Translations under genes and position numbers: made by a program
Shown: one piece after another, positions 8,556 to 16,731 of the stretch
Position numbering within the stretch: position 1 is the stretch's first letter
Layout: each line of letters starts with the position of its first letter
Assembly: GCA_011522905.1 (NCBI GenBank)
Contig: WTIB01000229.1
Location: forward strand, 8,567-30,894
Reading direction: 5' to 3'
Source of the DNA: Crocinitomicaceae bacterium
GTDB lineage: Bacteria; Bacteroidota; Bacteroidia; Flavobacteriales_D; Crocinitomicaceae
Length of the DNA: 22,328 nt
Notes under the pieces: model-generated
What the model was told of the DNA's origin: nothing
Databases searched by the model: none
Seen by the model: the letters and a program-made list of their open reading frames with translations, nothing else

Positions 8556-9577
8556 TTTAAATGCCTTATTGATTTCTCCCAGTTCCAAGCGTCTTTAACA
8601 GCATCTTTAATGTCTTTTTTGGCTTTCCAATTAATTAAAGATAGCGCGTAATCAACATTTGCATATATTTCTATTACATCTCCTGATCTCCTTGGACCAA
8701 AAGCGTAATTCAACTTGATGTTATTTTCCCTCTCAAAAGTCTTAACCAAATCCAATACACTGGTCCCCTTTCCCGTGCCAATATTTATAATTTCATTACA
8801 CCCTTTTTGCTGAGCAAATAGATAGTCAATCGCTTTGACATGTGCTTCAGCAAGATCCACAACATGGATATAATCTCGAATACATGTGCCATCATGCGTT
8901 GGATAATCATTACCAAAAATGGTAAGTTCGTTATGAAGACCAGCAGCCGTTTGAGTGATAAATGGCAAAAGGTTGTTTGGTTTTCCCACTGGCAATTCGC
9001 CAATAATACCAGATTCATGAGCCCCTATTGGATTGAAATACCTTAGACTCATCATTTTTAAATCCCCTTGTGATGTAAAAAGGTCCTCTATGATTTGTTC
9101 TCCTAACCATTTTGTATAGCCGTAAGGTGATGTTGGAATAGCCCTTTCGGTTTTTTCATCTACCTCTTTAATTCCTGAAGGTTCTCCATAAACCGTACAT
9201 GAGGATGAAAAAACAAATGGAATTTGTGGATTTCTTTTGATCACAGTCAAAATGGAATTTAACCCTGAAATATTGTTAGAATAATACTTTAACGGATTTT
9301 CAACTGATTCCCCAACTGCCTTATAAGCCGCAAAGTGAATAACTCCAGAAATGTCAAAAGTTTGAAATACCTCGTTTATTTTATTTTGATCACAAACATC
9401 ACACACAACATGCTCCGGCTCCTTTCCAATAATTTGTTTGAGACGCTGAATAACTGAAGGGTCCGAATTCCTGTAATCATCAAGGATAAGAGGTTCATAC
9501 CCTGCTCGAATCAACTCCACTACTGTATGTGAGCCGATATACCCCGCTCCTCCCGTAACCAAGACCTTCTTTGCCAT
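8552..9577 (-). CDS. galE: UDP-glucose 4-epimerase
   Basis: GalE interconverts UDP-glucose and UDP-galactose (or the N-acetyl forms) with tightly bound NAD+, feeding galactose use and surface polysaccharide synthesis. The 341-residue protein is an extended short-chain dehydrogenase with the NAD-binding motif GGAGYIGSH (residues 9-17), VIHFAAYKAVGES, the catalytic FSSSCTVYG segment, and the YxxxK pair Tyr152/Lys156 in SPYGYTKWLGEQ. RYFNPIGAHESG, DGTCIRDYIHVVDLA and the C-terminal RRSGDV match GalE closely. Length is typical (about 340). It is the first gene of a four-gene operon, with a -7 promoter box four bases before the ATG. A C4-epimerase specific for UDP-GlcNAc is possible but not distinguishable here. 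Confidence 0.93.
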   Translation of the reverse strand: MAKKVLVTGGAGYIGSHTVVELIRAGYEPLILDDYRNSDPSVIQRLKQIIGKEPEHVVCDVCDQNKINEVFQTFDISGVIHFAAYKAVGESVENPLKYYSNNISGLNSILTVIKRNPQIPFVFSSSCTVYGEPSGIKEVDEKTERAIPTSPYGYTKWLGEQIIEDLFTSQGDLKMMSLRYFNPIGAHESGIIGELPVGKPNNLLPFITQTAAGLHNELTIFGNDYPTHDGTCIRDYIHVVDLAEAHVKAIDYLFAQQKGCNEIINIGTGKGTSVLDLVKTFERENNIKLNYAFGPRRSGDVIEIYANVDYALSLINWKAKKDIKDAVKDAWNWEKSIRHLK

Positions 9578-9581
9578 ATTT

Positions 9582-9589
9582 CAAAGGTA
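9582..9589 (-). promoter_or_regulatory. Bacteroidota -7 promoter element TACCTTTG for galE operon
   Basis: The minus strand reads TACCTTTG, an exact match to TAnnTTTG, then AAAT and the galE ATG. No TTTG is present at the expected -33 distance. If used, the message would begin about at the start codon. Confidence 0.5.
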
Positions 9590-9714
9590 GAGAAATTCAA
9601 TTATTTTTATAGTGTGAAAGAAAATGAATTTAATTTTAGATCAAGGTTACCATCCAGGGCCTCTAGGCTGACTTTACTTAAATTAATTTTTTATGCCATT
9701 ATATCCATCGGTAT

Positions 9715-9744
9715 TTTGATTTTCCTGTACATGAAGTATTTTTG
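9715..9744 (+). promoter_or_regulatory. Bacteroidota-type promoter (TTTG-N18-TATTTTTG) for the DUF2141 gene
   Basis: TTTG at 9715-9718 and TATTTTTG at 9737-9744 are separated by 18 bases, matching the -33/-7 consensus of Bacteroidota primary sigma factors in both sequence and spacing. The gene starts at 9762, so a short 5' leader of roughly ten bases is predicted. This is the best two-part promoter in the window. Confidence 0.6.
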
Positions 9745-9761
9745 AATTTATAATTATCGAT

Positions 9762-10166
9762 ATGCTTAATTTTCTTTTTTTCTTAATCCTATTTCCCTCT
9801 GGTTCTTCATCAGATATCAATATCAATATTGAGGGTATTGAGGAATTAAAAGGCTCCATGTTCATCGCTGTTTTTGACGACCCCGTTTCATTTCCTGAGT
9901 TTGGAAAACAATATAGAGAAATGGTTTTACCTGTAAGGAGTAAGGAGCTCAGTCATACATTTAAGGATCTCCCAAACCATACATATGCAGTAGCTGTATT
10001 TCATGACATAAATGATAATGGAATTTTGGATAAAAATGCCTTAGGAATTCCTCTTGAGCCTTATGGATTTTCTAGAAATGCGAGAGCTAGATTTAGTGCT
10101 CCTCCATTTGAAGATGCAAAAATTGAATTAATAAATAATATTGAAATTCAAATTGATATTCAATAA
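9762..10166 (+). CDS. Secreted DUF2141 domain protein
   Basis: The 134-residue product has a short hydrophobic leader (MLNFLFFLILFPSGSSS) followed by one DUF2141 domain. Diagnostic parts are an opening strand INIEGIEELKGSMFIAVFDD, the segment HTYAVAVFHDINDNGILDKN, and GIPLEPYGFSRNARARFSAPPFEDA, which is the family's signature. The domain is a small exported beta-sandwich found widely in Bacteroidota and Proteobacteria; its function is not established. The DINDNGILDKN stretch resembles a calcium-binding loop, which is an inference. It is a single gene with its own promoter, divergent from galE and convergent with the BCCP gene, leaving an 11-nt gap with no obvious terminator. Confidence 0.85.
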   Translation: MLNFLFFLILFPSGSSSDININIEGIEELKGSMFIAVFDDPVSFPEFGKQYREMVLPVRSKELSHTFKDLPNHTYAVAVFHDINDNGILDKNALGIPLEPYGFSRNARARFSAPPFEDAKIELINNIEIQIDIQ

Positions 10167-10177
10167 TGGTAACAGTT

Positions 10178-10648
10178 TTATTCAAACTCCATTAAGACCT
10201 CGCCTTTGTCAACAACCTGTTCCTCGCTGATAAAAACCTCCTTGACAATTCCTTCACCGTCAGACTTTAAGATGTTCTCCATTTTCATGGCCTCTAATGA
10301 CAATAACGAATCTCCAATATTAATTTGATCTCCCGCTTTTACCATTATCTTAAGGACTCGACCAGGCATTGGAGAAGTTAATTCTTTTAACCTTTTAGCT
10401 TTTTGCTTATCCAAACCTAGCTGAGAAATCAAGTCCAATAATGCATATTTTCTCTTAACCTCAAATACCCTGTGATTCAATTTTAATTTGAGAAAATGGT
10501 TTTCTAAATTTTGCTCTAAAATTTCCCCATTGTATTTTGTACCATTGAAATAAACCGTAAAAAAGCGCCTGTCTGACCATTCTATTTTAGCGTTACCCTT
10601 GGGTGTTTGAACCTCTCCATCAATTAAAAAAACATTACTATCTGACAT
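10178..10648 (-). CDS. Biotin carboxyl carrier protein subunit of an acyl-CoA/acetyl-CoA carboxylase
   Basis: A 156-residue protein whose C-terminal half (about residues 88-156) is a biotinyl/lipoyl domain with the biotinylation motif EAMKMEN and acceptor Lys122; SPMPGRVLKIMVKAGDQI and VDKGEVLMEFE frame the domain. The N-terminal half resembles the linker region found before BCCP domains in propionyl- or methylcrotonyl-CoA carboxylase alpha subunits. It therefore carries biotin and CO2 between a carboxylase and a carboxyltransferase encoded elsewhere; none is in this window. It lies 19 bases after the ileS stop but has its own exact TAnnTTTG box in that gap. The PMPG variant, rather than the APMPG of AccB, is consistent with acyl-CoA carboxylases other than AccB. 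Confidence 0.85.
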   Translation of the reverse strand: MSDSNVFLIDGEVQTPKGNAKIEWSDRRFFTVYFNGTKYNGEILEQNLENHFLKLKLNHRVFEVKRKYALLDLISQLGLDKQKAKRLKELTSPMPGRVLKIMVKAGDQINIGDSLLSLEAMKMENILKSDGEGIVKEVFISEEQVVDKGEVLMEFE

Positions 10649-10652
10649 GTAA

Positions 10653-10660
10653 CAAATTTA
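10653..10660 (-). promoter_or_regulatory. Bacteroidota -7 promoter element TAAATTTG for the BCCP gene
   Basis: The minus strand reads TAAATTTG followed by TTAC and the ATG of the BCCP gene. It sits in the 19-base gap after ileS, so the BCCP gene may be transcribed independently as well as by readthrough. A -33 TTTG is not evident inside the end of ileS. Confidence 0.45.
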
Positions 10661-10667
10661 TCAATTC

Positions 10668-13600
10668 TTATTGAACTCGGGTAAGCATGTATTTAATATC
10701 ATTTTCTGATTCAATGGTCTCTGTATGGTGATTTTCAGATAGAGACTCAAAAACTATTTCATTTGCAAGTACTTCATCAGAAATATACTTTTGATTCTCT
10801 TCTATAGCCCTTTTAATTAACTCTGAGGATTGAATACGAACGGATATTCGATCCGTAACATCAAATCCTTGCTCTTTTCGTGAATTTTGTACCCTATTGA
10901 CAACCTCTCTTGCAATTCCTTCAAATTTGAGTTCATCCGAAATTGAAATATCCAATGCTACCGTTAGTCCATCCTCATTAGAGACAAGCCAGCCAGGAAT
11001 GTCTTTTGTATCAATTACAACATCATTAAGATCTAAAACAATATCCTCTCCATTAATCTGACCTCCCCACATTCCATCAGCTTCAATTTTAGCAATTTCT
11101 GTCGATGACCAGGTCGAAATAAGTGAAGCGATAGCCTTCATGTGCTTACCATATTTCGGGCCTATTGTCTTAAAATTCGGCTTGATACTTTTTACCAAAA
11201 TATCATTGTCCTCTGAAATCAACTCAAGCTCCTTAACATTCACCTCTGAAAGAATAAGATTTTTTACGTGATTTAAATTCTCAGCCGTTTCCTTATTTAA
11301 AGTCGGCACCATAATCTTTTGTAGGGGCTGTCTGACTCTTAATCTCTCTTTTTTACGCAAACCTAAAACCAATGAGCATACACGTTGGGCGAGATCCATT
11401 TGATTTTCTAGTGTCTGTTGTATAATATCCTGATTAGAGGTTGGAAAATCCGCAAGGTGTACCGATTTTTTATCCGATTTTTTAGACCCTTTATTTAAAT
11501 CCAAATACAACTGATCCATAAAGAAAGGAGCAATAGGAGCAGATAATAACGCAATGGTCTCAAGGCAGGTATACAAGGTTTGATAGGCAGCAATTTTATC
11601 TTTTGGATTGTCATTTTTCCAAAATCTACGCCTGCATAACCTCACATACCAATTCGAAAGTTGTTCCGTTACAAAATCTTGAATAGCTCTTCCCGCTTTG
11701 GTGGGTTCATAAGAAGAGTAACAATCATCCACAATGTCAATTAATGAATTTAATTTTGAAAGAACCCAACGATCAATTTCAGGACGATCTTGTAGAGGAA
11801 TTTCATCCTCAGAATAGTCAAAGCCATCCACGTTTGCATACAATGAGAAAAAGGAATACGTATTATACAAAGTACCAAAGAACTTTCTTTGAACCTCAAC
11901 AATACCATCAATATCAAACTTCAGATTATCCCATGGTTGCGCGTTGGTAATCATATACCACCTCGTAGCATCTGGGCCATATTTTTGAAGTGTCTCAAAC
12001 GGGTCTACTCCATTTCCGAGACGCTTTGACATTTTTTGCCCATTTTTATCCAATACCAATCCATTTGAAACCACATTTTTGTACGCAACTTTTTCAAATA
12101 CCATCGAGGAAATAGCGTGTAGTGTGTAAAACCATCCTCGTGTTTGATCTACCCCTTCTGCAATGAAGTCAGCAGGATACGAAGTGTTGTTTTCAATTTT
12201 ATCTTTGTTTTCAAAAGGATAATGCCATTGGGCATAAGGCATAGAGCCAGAGTCGAACCAAACATCCATTAAATCAGACTCTCTCCTCATAGGCTTACCG
12301 GACTCAGAGATCAATACAATAGCATCAACGATATGCTTGTGTATATCAACCTTATCATAATTGTCATTGCTCATATCACCTGGGACAAAATCAGCGAGTG
12401 GATTATCCGACATCAACCCGGCTTCAACGGCTAAATGACATTCGTTTTTTAAATCTTCAATAGAGCTTATGCATTTCTGCTCAAGACCATCTTCTGTTCT
12501 CCAAATAGGGATTGGAATTCCCCAGTATCTCGAACGGGAAAGATTCCAATCATTGGCATTTTCCAACCATTTTCCAAATCGTCCGGTTCCAGTTGATTGG
12601 GGTTTCCAATTGATGGTATTATTTAATTCTACCATCTTCTCTTTGTGGTCCGTGACCTTAATAAACCAAGAATCTAAAGGGTAATATAATATGGGCTTAT
12701 CTGTTCTCCAGCAGTGTGGATAGCTATGTTCATATTTTTCCACTTTAAAGGCCTTGTTTTCTTCTTTAAGCTTTACAGAAATAAGAACATCAACAGACTT
12801 TTCCGGTGTCTCATCCTTGTTGTAGTATTCATTTTTTACATACATACCCGCAAAATCAGAAACCTCTTTTCTGAACCTGCCCTGAAGATCCACAAGTGGA
12901 ACTAGGACTTCTTGTTCATCTCTTACAAGCATTGGAGGGACTCCAGCATCTTTAGCCACTTTTGCATCATCAGCTCCAAAAGTTGGTGCAGTATGAACAA
13001 TTCCTGTTCCATCTTCGGTCGTCACAAAATCTCCTGGAATAACCTGAAATGCATTTTCGGCATTTTCCGCGGGAAGACAATAGTCAAGCAATTGCTCATA
13101 ACGAATACCTACCAAGTCTTTTCCGGTACACATATCACCAACGAAATAAGGAATCTTTTTATCTCCAGGATTATATTGATGAAGGTCGTCAATACTATCT
13201 ACAGCGAAAAACAATTTTGAAAACTGATATGAAACTAAATTTTTAGCCAACACAACATTCGTTTGCACGTGAGTGTATTGATTGAATGTAGTTACACAAA
13301 CATATTCGATTTTTTCACCAACCGTAAGCGCAGTATTAGAAGGAAGCGTCCAAGGTGTAGTTGTCCAAGCCAAAAGAAACAAATCTCCTTCAATACTAAA
13401 GGGAGCTTGAGCCGGATTAATGACCTTAAATTGAGCTACAGCCGAGGTGTCTTTGACATCTCTATAACATCCAGGCTGATTAATTTCATGAGAAGATAAG
13501 CCTGTTCCAGCCTTTGGAGAATAGGGCTGAATCGTATATCCCTTGTATAATAAATCCTTTTTGTATAATTCTGAAATAAGCCACCAAACGGATTCCATAT

Positions 13601-14069
13601 ATTTAGAGTGATAGGTCACATAAGGCTCTTCCATATCCACCCAATATCCCATTTTTTTGGTAAGGTCATTCCAGACATCTGTATATTTCATTACTGCTTT
13701 TTTACAAGCAGCATTGTATTCGTCAATGGTGATTTTTTTTCCGATGTCTTCTTTTGTAATCCCAAGTTCTTTTTCTACACCCAATTCCACAGGAAGACCA
13801 TGTGTGTCCCACCCCGCTTTACGGTTAACCTGGTATCCTTTTAAGGTTTTAAATCGACAAAATATATCCTTTATCGACCTAGCCATCACATGATGAATCC
13901 CAGGCATACCATTGGCTGAGGGAGGTCCTTCAAAAAAGACAAAAGGCTCAGCCCCTTCTCGAGATAATACTGATGCCTCAAATATGGAATCACGATCCCA
14001 TACCTCCTGAATTTTTGTAGAAATCTCAGGTAGGTTTAATCCCTTATATTCAGGATACTTATTATTCAT
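10668..14069 (-). CDS. ileS: Isoleucyl-tRNA synthetase
   Basis: Charges tRNA-Ile with isoleucine and edits misactivated valine. The 1133-residue product carries the class I signatures: a HIGH-motif variant in GMPGIHHVMAR (His59-His60), GWDTHGLPVELGVEKELGI, the editing (CP1) domain with LAWTTTPWTLPSNTAL, DFVTTEDGTGIVHTAPTFG, the tryptophan-rich SRSRYWGIPIPIW, and KMSKR beginning at Lys679. An anticodon-binding domain and a long C-terminal extension follow. GIHH in place of HxGH is usual for Bacteroidota IleS. The sequence ELGVEKELGITKEDIG and the length resemble the eukaryotic-like IleS clade, often less sensitive to mupirocin; that is inference. ATG 14069 is preferred to the TTG two codons upstream. 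It is followed by the BCCP gene. Confidence 0.95.
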   Translation of the reverse strand: MNNKYPEYKGLNLPEISTKIQEVWDRDSIFEASVLSREGAEPFVFFEGPPSANGMPGIHHVMARSIKDIFCRFKTLKGYQVNRKAGWDTHGLPVELGVEKELGITKEDIGKKITIDEYNAACKKAVMKYTDVWNDLTKKMGYWVDMEEPYVTYHSKYMESVWWLISELYKKDLLYKGYTIQPYSPKAGTGLSSHEINQPGCYRDVKDTSAVAQFKVINPAQAPFSIEGDLFLLAWTTTPWTLPSNTALTVGEKIEYVCVTTFNQYTHVQTNVVLAKNLVSYQFSKLFFAVDSIDDLHQYNPGDKKIPYFVGDMCTGKDLVGIRYEQLLDYCLPAENAENAFQVIPGDFVTTEDGTGIVHTAPTFGADDAKVAKDAGVPPMLVRDEQEVLVPLVDLQGRFRKEVSDFAGMYVKNEYYNKDETPEKSVDVLISVKLKEENKAFKVEKYEHSYPHCWRTDKPILYYPLDSWFIKVTDHKEKMVELNNTINWKPQSTGTGRFGKWLENANDWNLSRSRYWGIPIPIWRTEDGLEQKCISSIEDLKNECHLAVEAGLMSDNPLADFVPGDMSNDNYDKVDIHKHIVDAIVLISESGKPMRRESDLMDVWFDSGSMPYAQWHYPFENKDKIENNTSYPADFIAEGVDQTRGWFYTLHAISSMVFEKVAYKNVVSNGLVLDKNGQKMSKRLGNGVDPFETLQKYGPDATRWYMITNAQPWDNLKFDIDGIVEVQRKFFGTLYNTYSFFSLYANVDGFDYSEDEIPLQDRPEIDRWVLSKLNSLIDIVDDCYSSYEPTKAGRAIQDFVTEQLSNWYVRLCRRRFWKNDNPKDKIAAYQTLYTCLETIALLSAPIAPFFMDQLYLDLNKGSKKSDKKSVHLADFPTSNQDIIQQTLENQMDLAQRVCSLVLGLRKKERLRVRQPLQKIMVPTLNKETAENLNHVKNLILSEVNVKELELISEDNDILVKSIKPNFKTIGPKYGKHMKAIASLISTWSSTEIAKIEADGMWGGQINGEDIVLDLNDVVIDTKDIPGWLVSNEDGLTVALDISISDELKFEGIAREVVNRVQNSRKEQGFDVTDRISVRIQSSELIKRAIEENQKYISDEVLANEIVFESLSENHHTETIESENDIKYMLTRVQ

Positions 14070-14168
14070 TTTCAATTCATTAAAGAAGGTGTAAAATTAG
14101 GAAGATTCGTTGAATAAAAATAGAACTAAGTACTTAATTCACTATTCAGGTCTTTTAATTAATGAAAC

Positions 14169-14195
14169 AAAAAAAAGAGGCTCAGTAAAGCCTCT
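14169..14195 (-). terminator. Rho-independent terminator after the small secreted-protein gene
   Basis: On the minus strand, AGAGGCT pairs with AGCCTCT across a six-base loop (stem arms 14189-14195 and 14176-14182) and is followed by a run of eight T. It lies 23 bases beyond the stop of the 14218-14582 gene, separating it from ileS. Confidence 0.8.
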
Positions 14196-14217
14196 AAATT
14201 TATAATCTTTTGAAAGC

Positions 14218-14582
14218 TTACTGTTCCACTCTTCTCATGAGATACTTGTATGTTGTTTCCCCCTCTGAGCTTGTTGTGACCGTTTGTTCCACATATTCCC
14301 AGCCATTTTTATCCATAAAATTTAAAGCATCTACGCTAGAGTTGAAAGAAACAACCTTTTTGTCTTCATTCATAATGTTTTGGCGTTTCATTGACCACTT
14401 TTGACCATAATCAACATATACCTTAACCTTTGTAGGATTCAAAAGCCTTGCTGTAACCCGCAACTCACAAAATTGAATGTCCTCATTATTAATATCGACC
14501 TCATTGACCAATACATGTTGGCTAAATACATTGGCTGATAAAACATTCCAATCGTAAAACTTAAAATCTTAATTTTTTTCAT
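14218..14582 (-). CDS. Small secreted protein of unknown function, with an apparent -1 frameshift in its signal peptide
   Basis: The intact downstream frame (97 codons from a TTG at 14511) encodes VNEVDINNEDIQFCELRV..., with VYVDYGQKW, ALNFMDKNGWEYVEQ and YKYLMRRVEQ at the end. It resembles small exported Bacteroidota proteins with a WE(F/Y)V motif and no known function. Immediately upstream, the ATG at 14582 opens MKKIKILSFTIGMF, a signal peptide start, but in another frame. Adding one T to the TTTT run (plus-strand A-run 14540-14543) joins the two into MKKIKILSFTIGMFLSANVFSQ|HVLVNEVD, a normal signal peptide with a FSQ cleavage site, giving 121 residues. In the correct frame an in-frame TAA lies further upstream, so no ATG rescues it. 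Either a sequencing error, a recent loss-of-function change or a switchable tract explains this. A terminator follows the gene. Confidence 0.6.
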
Positions 14583-14639
14583 CTTAATAGTTCGTTTATT
14601 TTATATTATTTTCGGTTGAAGATACAATAATAAAACCAA

Positions 14640-16088
14640 ATGAAACGCAGAGATTGGATAAAGCTAAACGGCTTTGGAATGGCTTCCTTTTTTTTATCTA
14701 TTCATGGAAAAAAATCATTACTAATTAATAAAAATTATCCTGAAATTTCTTCAATAGATTTTGGAAAGGACTTTTTGTGGGGTGCTGCATGTGCTTCATA
14801 CCAAGTAGAAGGGGCGTGGAATATTGATGGTAAAGGGCCCTCTATTTGGGACTCTTTTACACATAAAAAAGGAAAGATTCATCAGGGAGATAATGGCAAT
14901 ACTGCAACAGATTTTTACCATCGATATGCTGAGGATATTGCCTTGCTAAAGTCAATGAACTTTAAGGTGTTTCGATTTTCCATTTCATGGTCGAGAATCT
15001 TTCCATCGGGCACTGGAGAAATCAATCAAAAAGGAGTTGAATTCTATCATAAAGTAATCGATGAGTGTATCAAGAACAACATTGAGCCTTGGATTACCTT
15101 ATACCATTGGGACCTTCCTCAAGCACTAGAGGATAAAGGTGGATGGACAAATAGAGAAATTTTGGATTGGTTTAAAGAATATGTTTCTTTTTGTACACTG
15201 GAATATGGGGCCAAGGTCAAAAACTGGATGGTGATGAATGAACCTGCCGCATTCGTTGGATTGGGTTATATGCTTGGGTATCACGCACCTGGTAAAAAAG
15301 GACCGTATAAATTTCTTAAGGCAACGCATCACGCTTGTTTGGCCATGGCTGATGGGGGACGAATGATTAGAAAAAATATTACTGATGCCAACATAGGCAC
15401 TACCTTCAGCTGTTCTCATATTGATCCGTATAGAGATGGACCCACGAATGCTTATAAGGACCTTGGCGCTGTTAAGCGTATGGATGCGCTGTTGAATCGC
15501 TTGTATATTGAGCCCTCCCTTGGATTGGGATATCCAATTGATGGACTTCCAGCATTAAAAAGAATCCATCGCTATTTCGAACCAGGCGATGAAGAGCGTC
15601 TGAAATTTAAATTTGATTTTATTGGGCTTCAAAACTATTTTCGCGTCGTAGCCAAAAAAAGTATATTTCCCCCTTTTCTTTGGTCCAAACAAATTTCCGC
15701 TGAAAAAAGGGGAGTCCCTATGAACGAAATGAATTTTGAGGTATATCCCGAAGGGATTTATAGTGTGATCAAACAATTCTCGAAATATAATATTGACAAC
15801 ATCATTATTACTGAAAACGGGGTTTGTTATAAAGATTTTATCCAGAATGGAAAAATTCATGACCATGAGAGAATTGCCTTTTTTAAAGCTTATTTAGCGC
15901 AAGTCCTGAAAGCTAAAAAAGAAGGAGCTCCCGTATCGGGATACTTTGTATGGAGTCTTACCGATAATTTTGAGTGGAGCGAGGGGTACGAGCCAAGGTT
16001 TGGCTTGATTCATGTAGACTTCAATACCCAAAAAAGAACAATAAAAGACTCAGGGCTCTGGTTTAAAAAGTTTTTGCTTCACAAATAA
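14640..16088 (+). CDS. GH1 family beta-glucosidase with Tat-like leader
   Basis: A retaining beta-glycosidase that releases terminal beta-linked glucose or related sugars. The 482-residue protein opens with MKRRDWIKLNGFGMASF, resembling a twin-arginine leader (RRDxxKL), so export by Tat is predicted although the cleavage region is weak. The GH1 domain starts at about residue 40 with DFLWGAACASYQVEGAW and continues through the acid/base Glu201 (MNEP), the nucleophile Glu392 (IITENG), and the C-terminal GYFVWSLTDNFEWSEGYEPRFGL aglycone-site block. The length beyond the leader matches GH1 enzymes (about 440-450). The upstream gap is shared with the divergent small secreted-protein gene and has no clear consensus promoter. 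Specificity (glucosidase, galactosidase or fucosidase) cannot be fixed from sequence alone. Confidence 0.92.
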   Translation: MKRRDWIKLNGFGMASFFLSIHGKKSLLINKNYPEISSIDFGKDFLWGAACASYQVEGAWNIDGKGPSIWDSFTHKKGKIHQGDNGNTATDFYHRYAEDIALLKSMNFKVFRFSISWSRIFPSGTGEINQKGVEFYHKVIDECIKNNIEPWITLYHWDLPQALEDKGGWTNREILDWFKEYVSFCTLEYGAKVKNWMVMNEPAAFVGLGYMLGYHAPGKKGPYKFLKATHHACLAMADGGRMIRKNITDANIGTTFSCSHIDPYRDGPTNAYKDLGAVKRMDALLNRLYIEPSLGLGYPIDGLPALKRIHRYFEPGDEERLKFKFDFIGLQNYFRVVAKKSIFPPFLWSKQISAEKRGVPMNEMNFEVYPEGIYSVIKQFSKYNIDNIIITENGVCYKDFIQNGKIHDHERIAFFKAYLAQVLKAKKEGAPVSGYFVWSLTDNFEWSEGYEPRFGLIHVDFNTQKRTIKDSGLWFKKFLLHK

Positions 16089-16149
16089 ACCTTTTATCCT
16101 GAATACAGTCAAATAGGAGTAAGCAATTAAAATTGATAAGGCTCATTAC

Positions 16150-16707
16150 ATGAAATCCGAGGAAATTATTTGGGTAGAACAAATCGTATCAGGAGGTGCT
16201 GATGCCGAAAAGGCTTTTCAAGCATTGTCCGTAAAGTATGGGCCAAAAATGTATACACAGATTTTTAGGATTGTGCAGAACGAAGCTATTGCTAAAGACG
16301 TTCTTCAGAATGTTTTCATTAAAATATGGAAGAACCTATCGAGTTACAAGAGAGAATCAAGCTTATATACTTGGATGTACAGAATTGCCCATAACGAAGC
16401 ATTAACAATGCTAGCCAGTGAAAGCAAAAGAAAACATTTGTCTATTGACAATTCAATTATTAAAATTATACCAGGTCATCAAGCTCTCGATTCTTTAGAA
16501 GGGGAGAAAGTATATCAATTATTAAGAGAGGCCATTGACACTTTGCCGGAAAAACAAGCAATCGTTTTTGAGTTAAAGTATTTTGAAAATCAAAAATATG
16601 GTGAAATTGCCCAACTTACAGGCACCTCTGAAGGCGCTCTAAAGGCAAGTTATCATATCGCTAAACAAAAAATTACCACTTTTTTGAAGGCGAAATTAAA
16701 CCATTAA
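16150..16707 (+). CDS. ECF-type RNA polymerase sigma factor
   Basis: A 185-residue sigma-70-family factor with only regions 2 and 4. Region 2 (about residues 20-95) includes AIAKDVLQNVFIKIWKNLSSY and LYTWMYRIAHNEALTML, the core-binding and -10-recognition helices. Region 4 (about 125-180) includes LPEKQAIVFELKYFENQKYGEIAQLTGTSEGALKASYHIAKQK, a helix-turn-helix that reads the -35 element. It directs transcription of an unknown regulon, probably including its own operon. Two genes follow on the same strand with 24- and 11-base gaps: a one-TM acidic protein and a Spy/CpxP-like protein. This is the layout of sigma/anti-sigma/sensor operons in flavobacteria. It starts 61 bases after the GH1 gene and could be partly co-transcribed with it. 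Confidence 0.92.
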   Translation: MKSEEIIWVEQIVSGGADAEKAFQALSVKYGPKMYTQIFRIVQNEAIAKDVLQNVFIKIWKNLSSYKRESSLYTWMYRIAHNEALTMLASESKRKHLSIDNSIIKIIPGHQALDSLEGEKVYQLLREAIDTLPEKQAIVFELKYFENQKYGEIAQLTGTSEGALKASYHIAKQKITTFLKAKLNH

Positions 16708-16731
16708 GCTTTTGAATAGTCAAAGAATAAA

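Noticed and set aside
8785..9046. Open frames on both strands inside galE
   Set aside because: GalE motifs run continuously through this region, so these are chance frames.
9649..9675. Small inverted repeat GCCT-CT-AGGC between galE and the DUF2141 gene
   Set aside because: The stem is only four base pairs with no T-run, too weak to call a terminator or regulator site.
13263..13893. Several overlapping plus-strand open frames of about 78 codons within ileS
   Set aside because: They are antisense shadows of a fully motif-supported ileS and have no promoter or coding character.
14535..14550. Programmed -1 ribosomal frameshift as an explanation for the broken signal peptide
   Set aside because: The site reads ATG TTT TAT and lacks an X XXY YYZ heptamer; the Phe codon would re-pair poorly after slipping, so an indel is more plausible.
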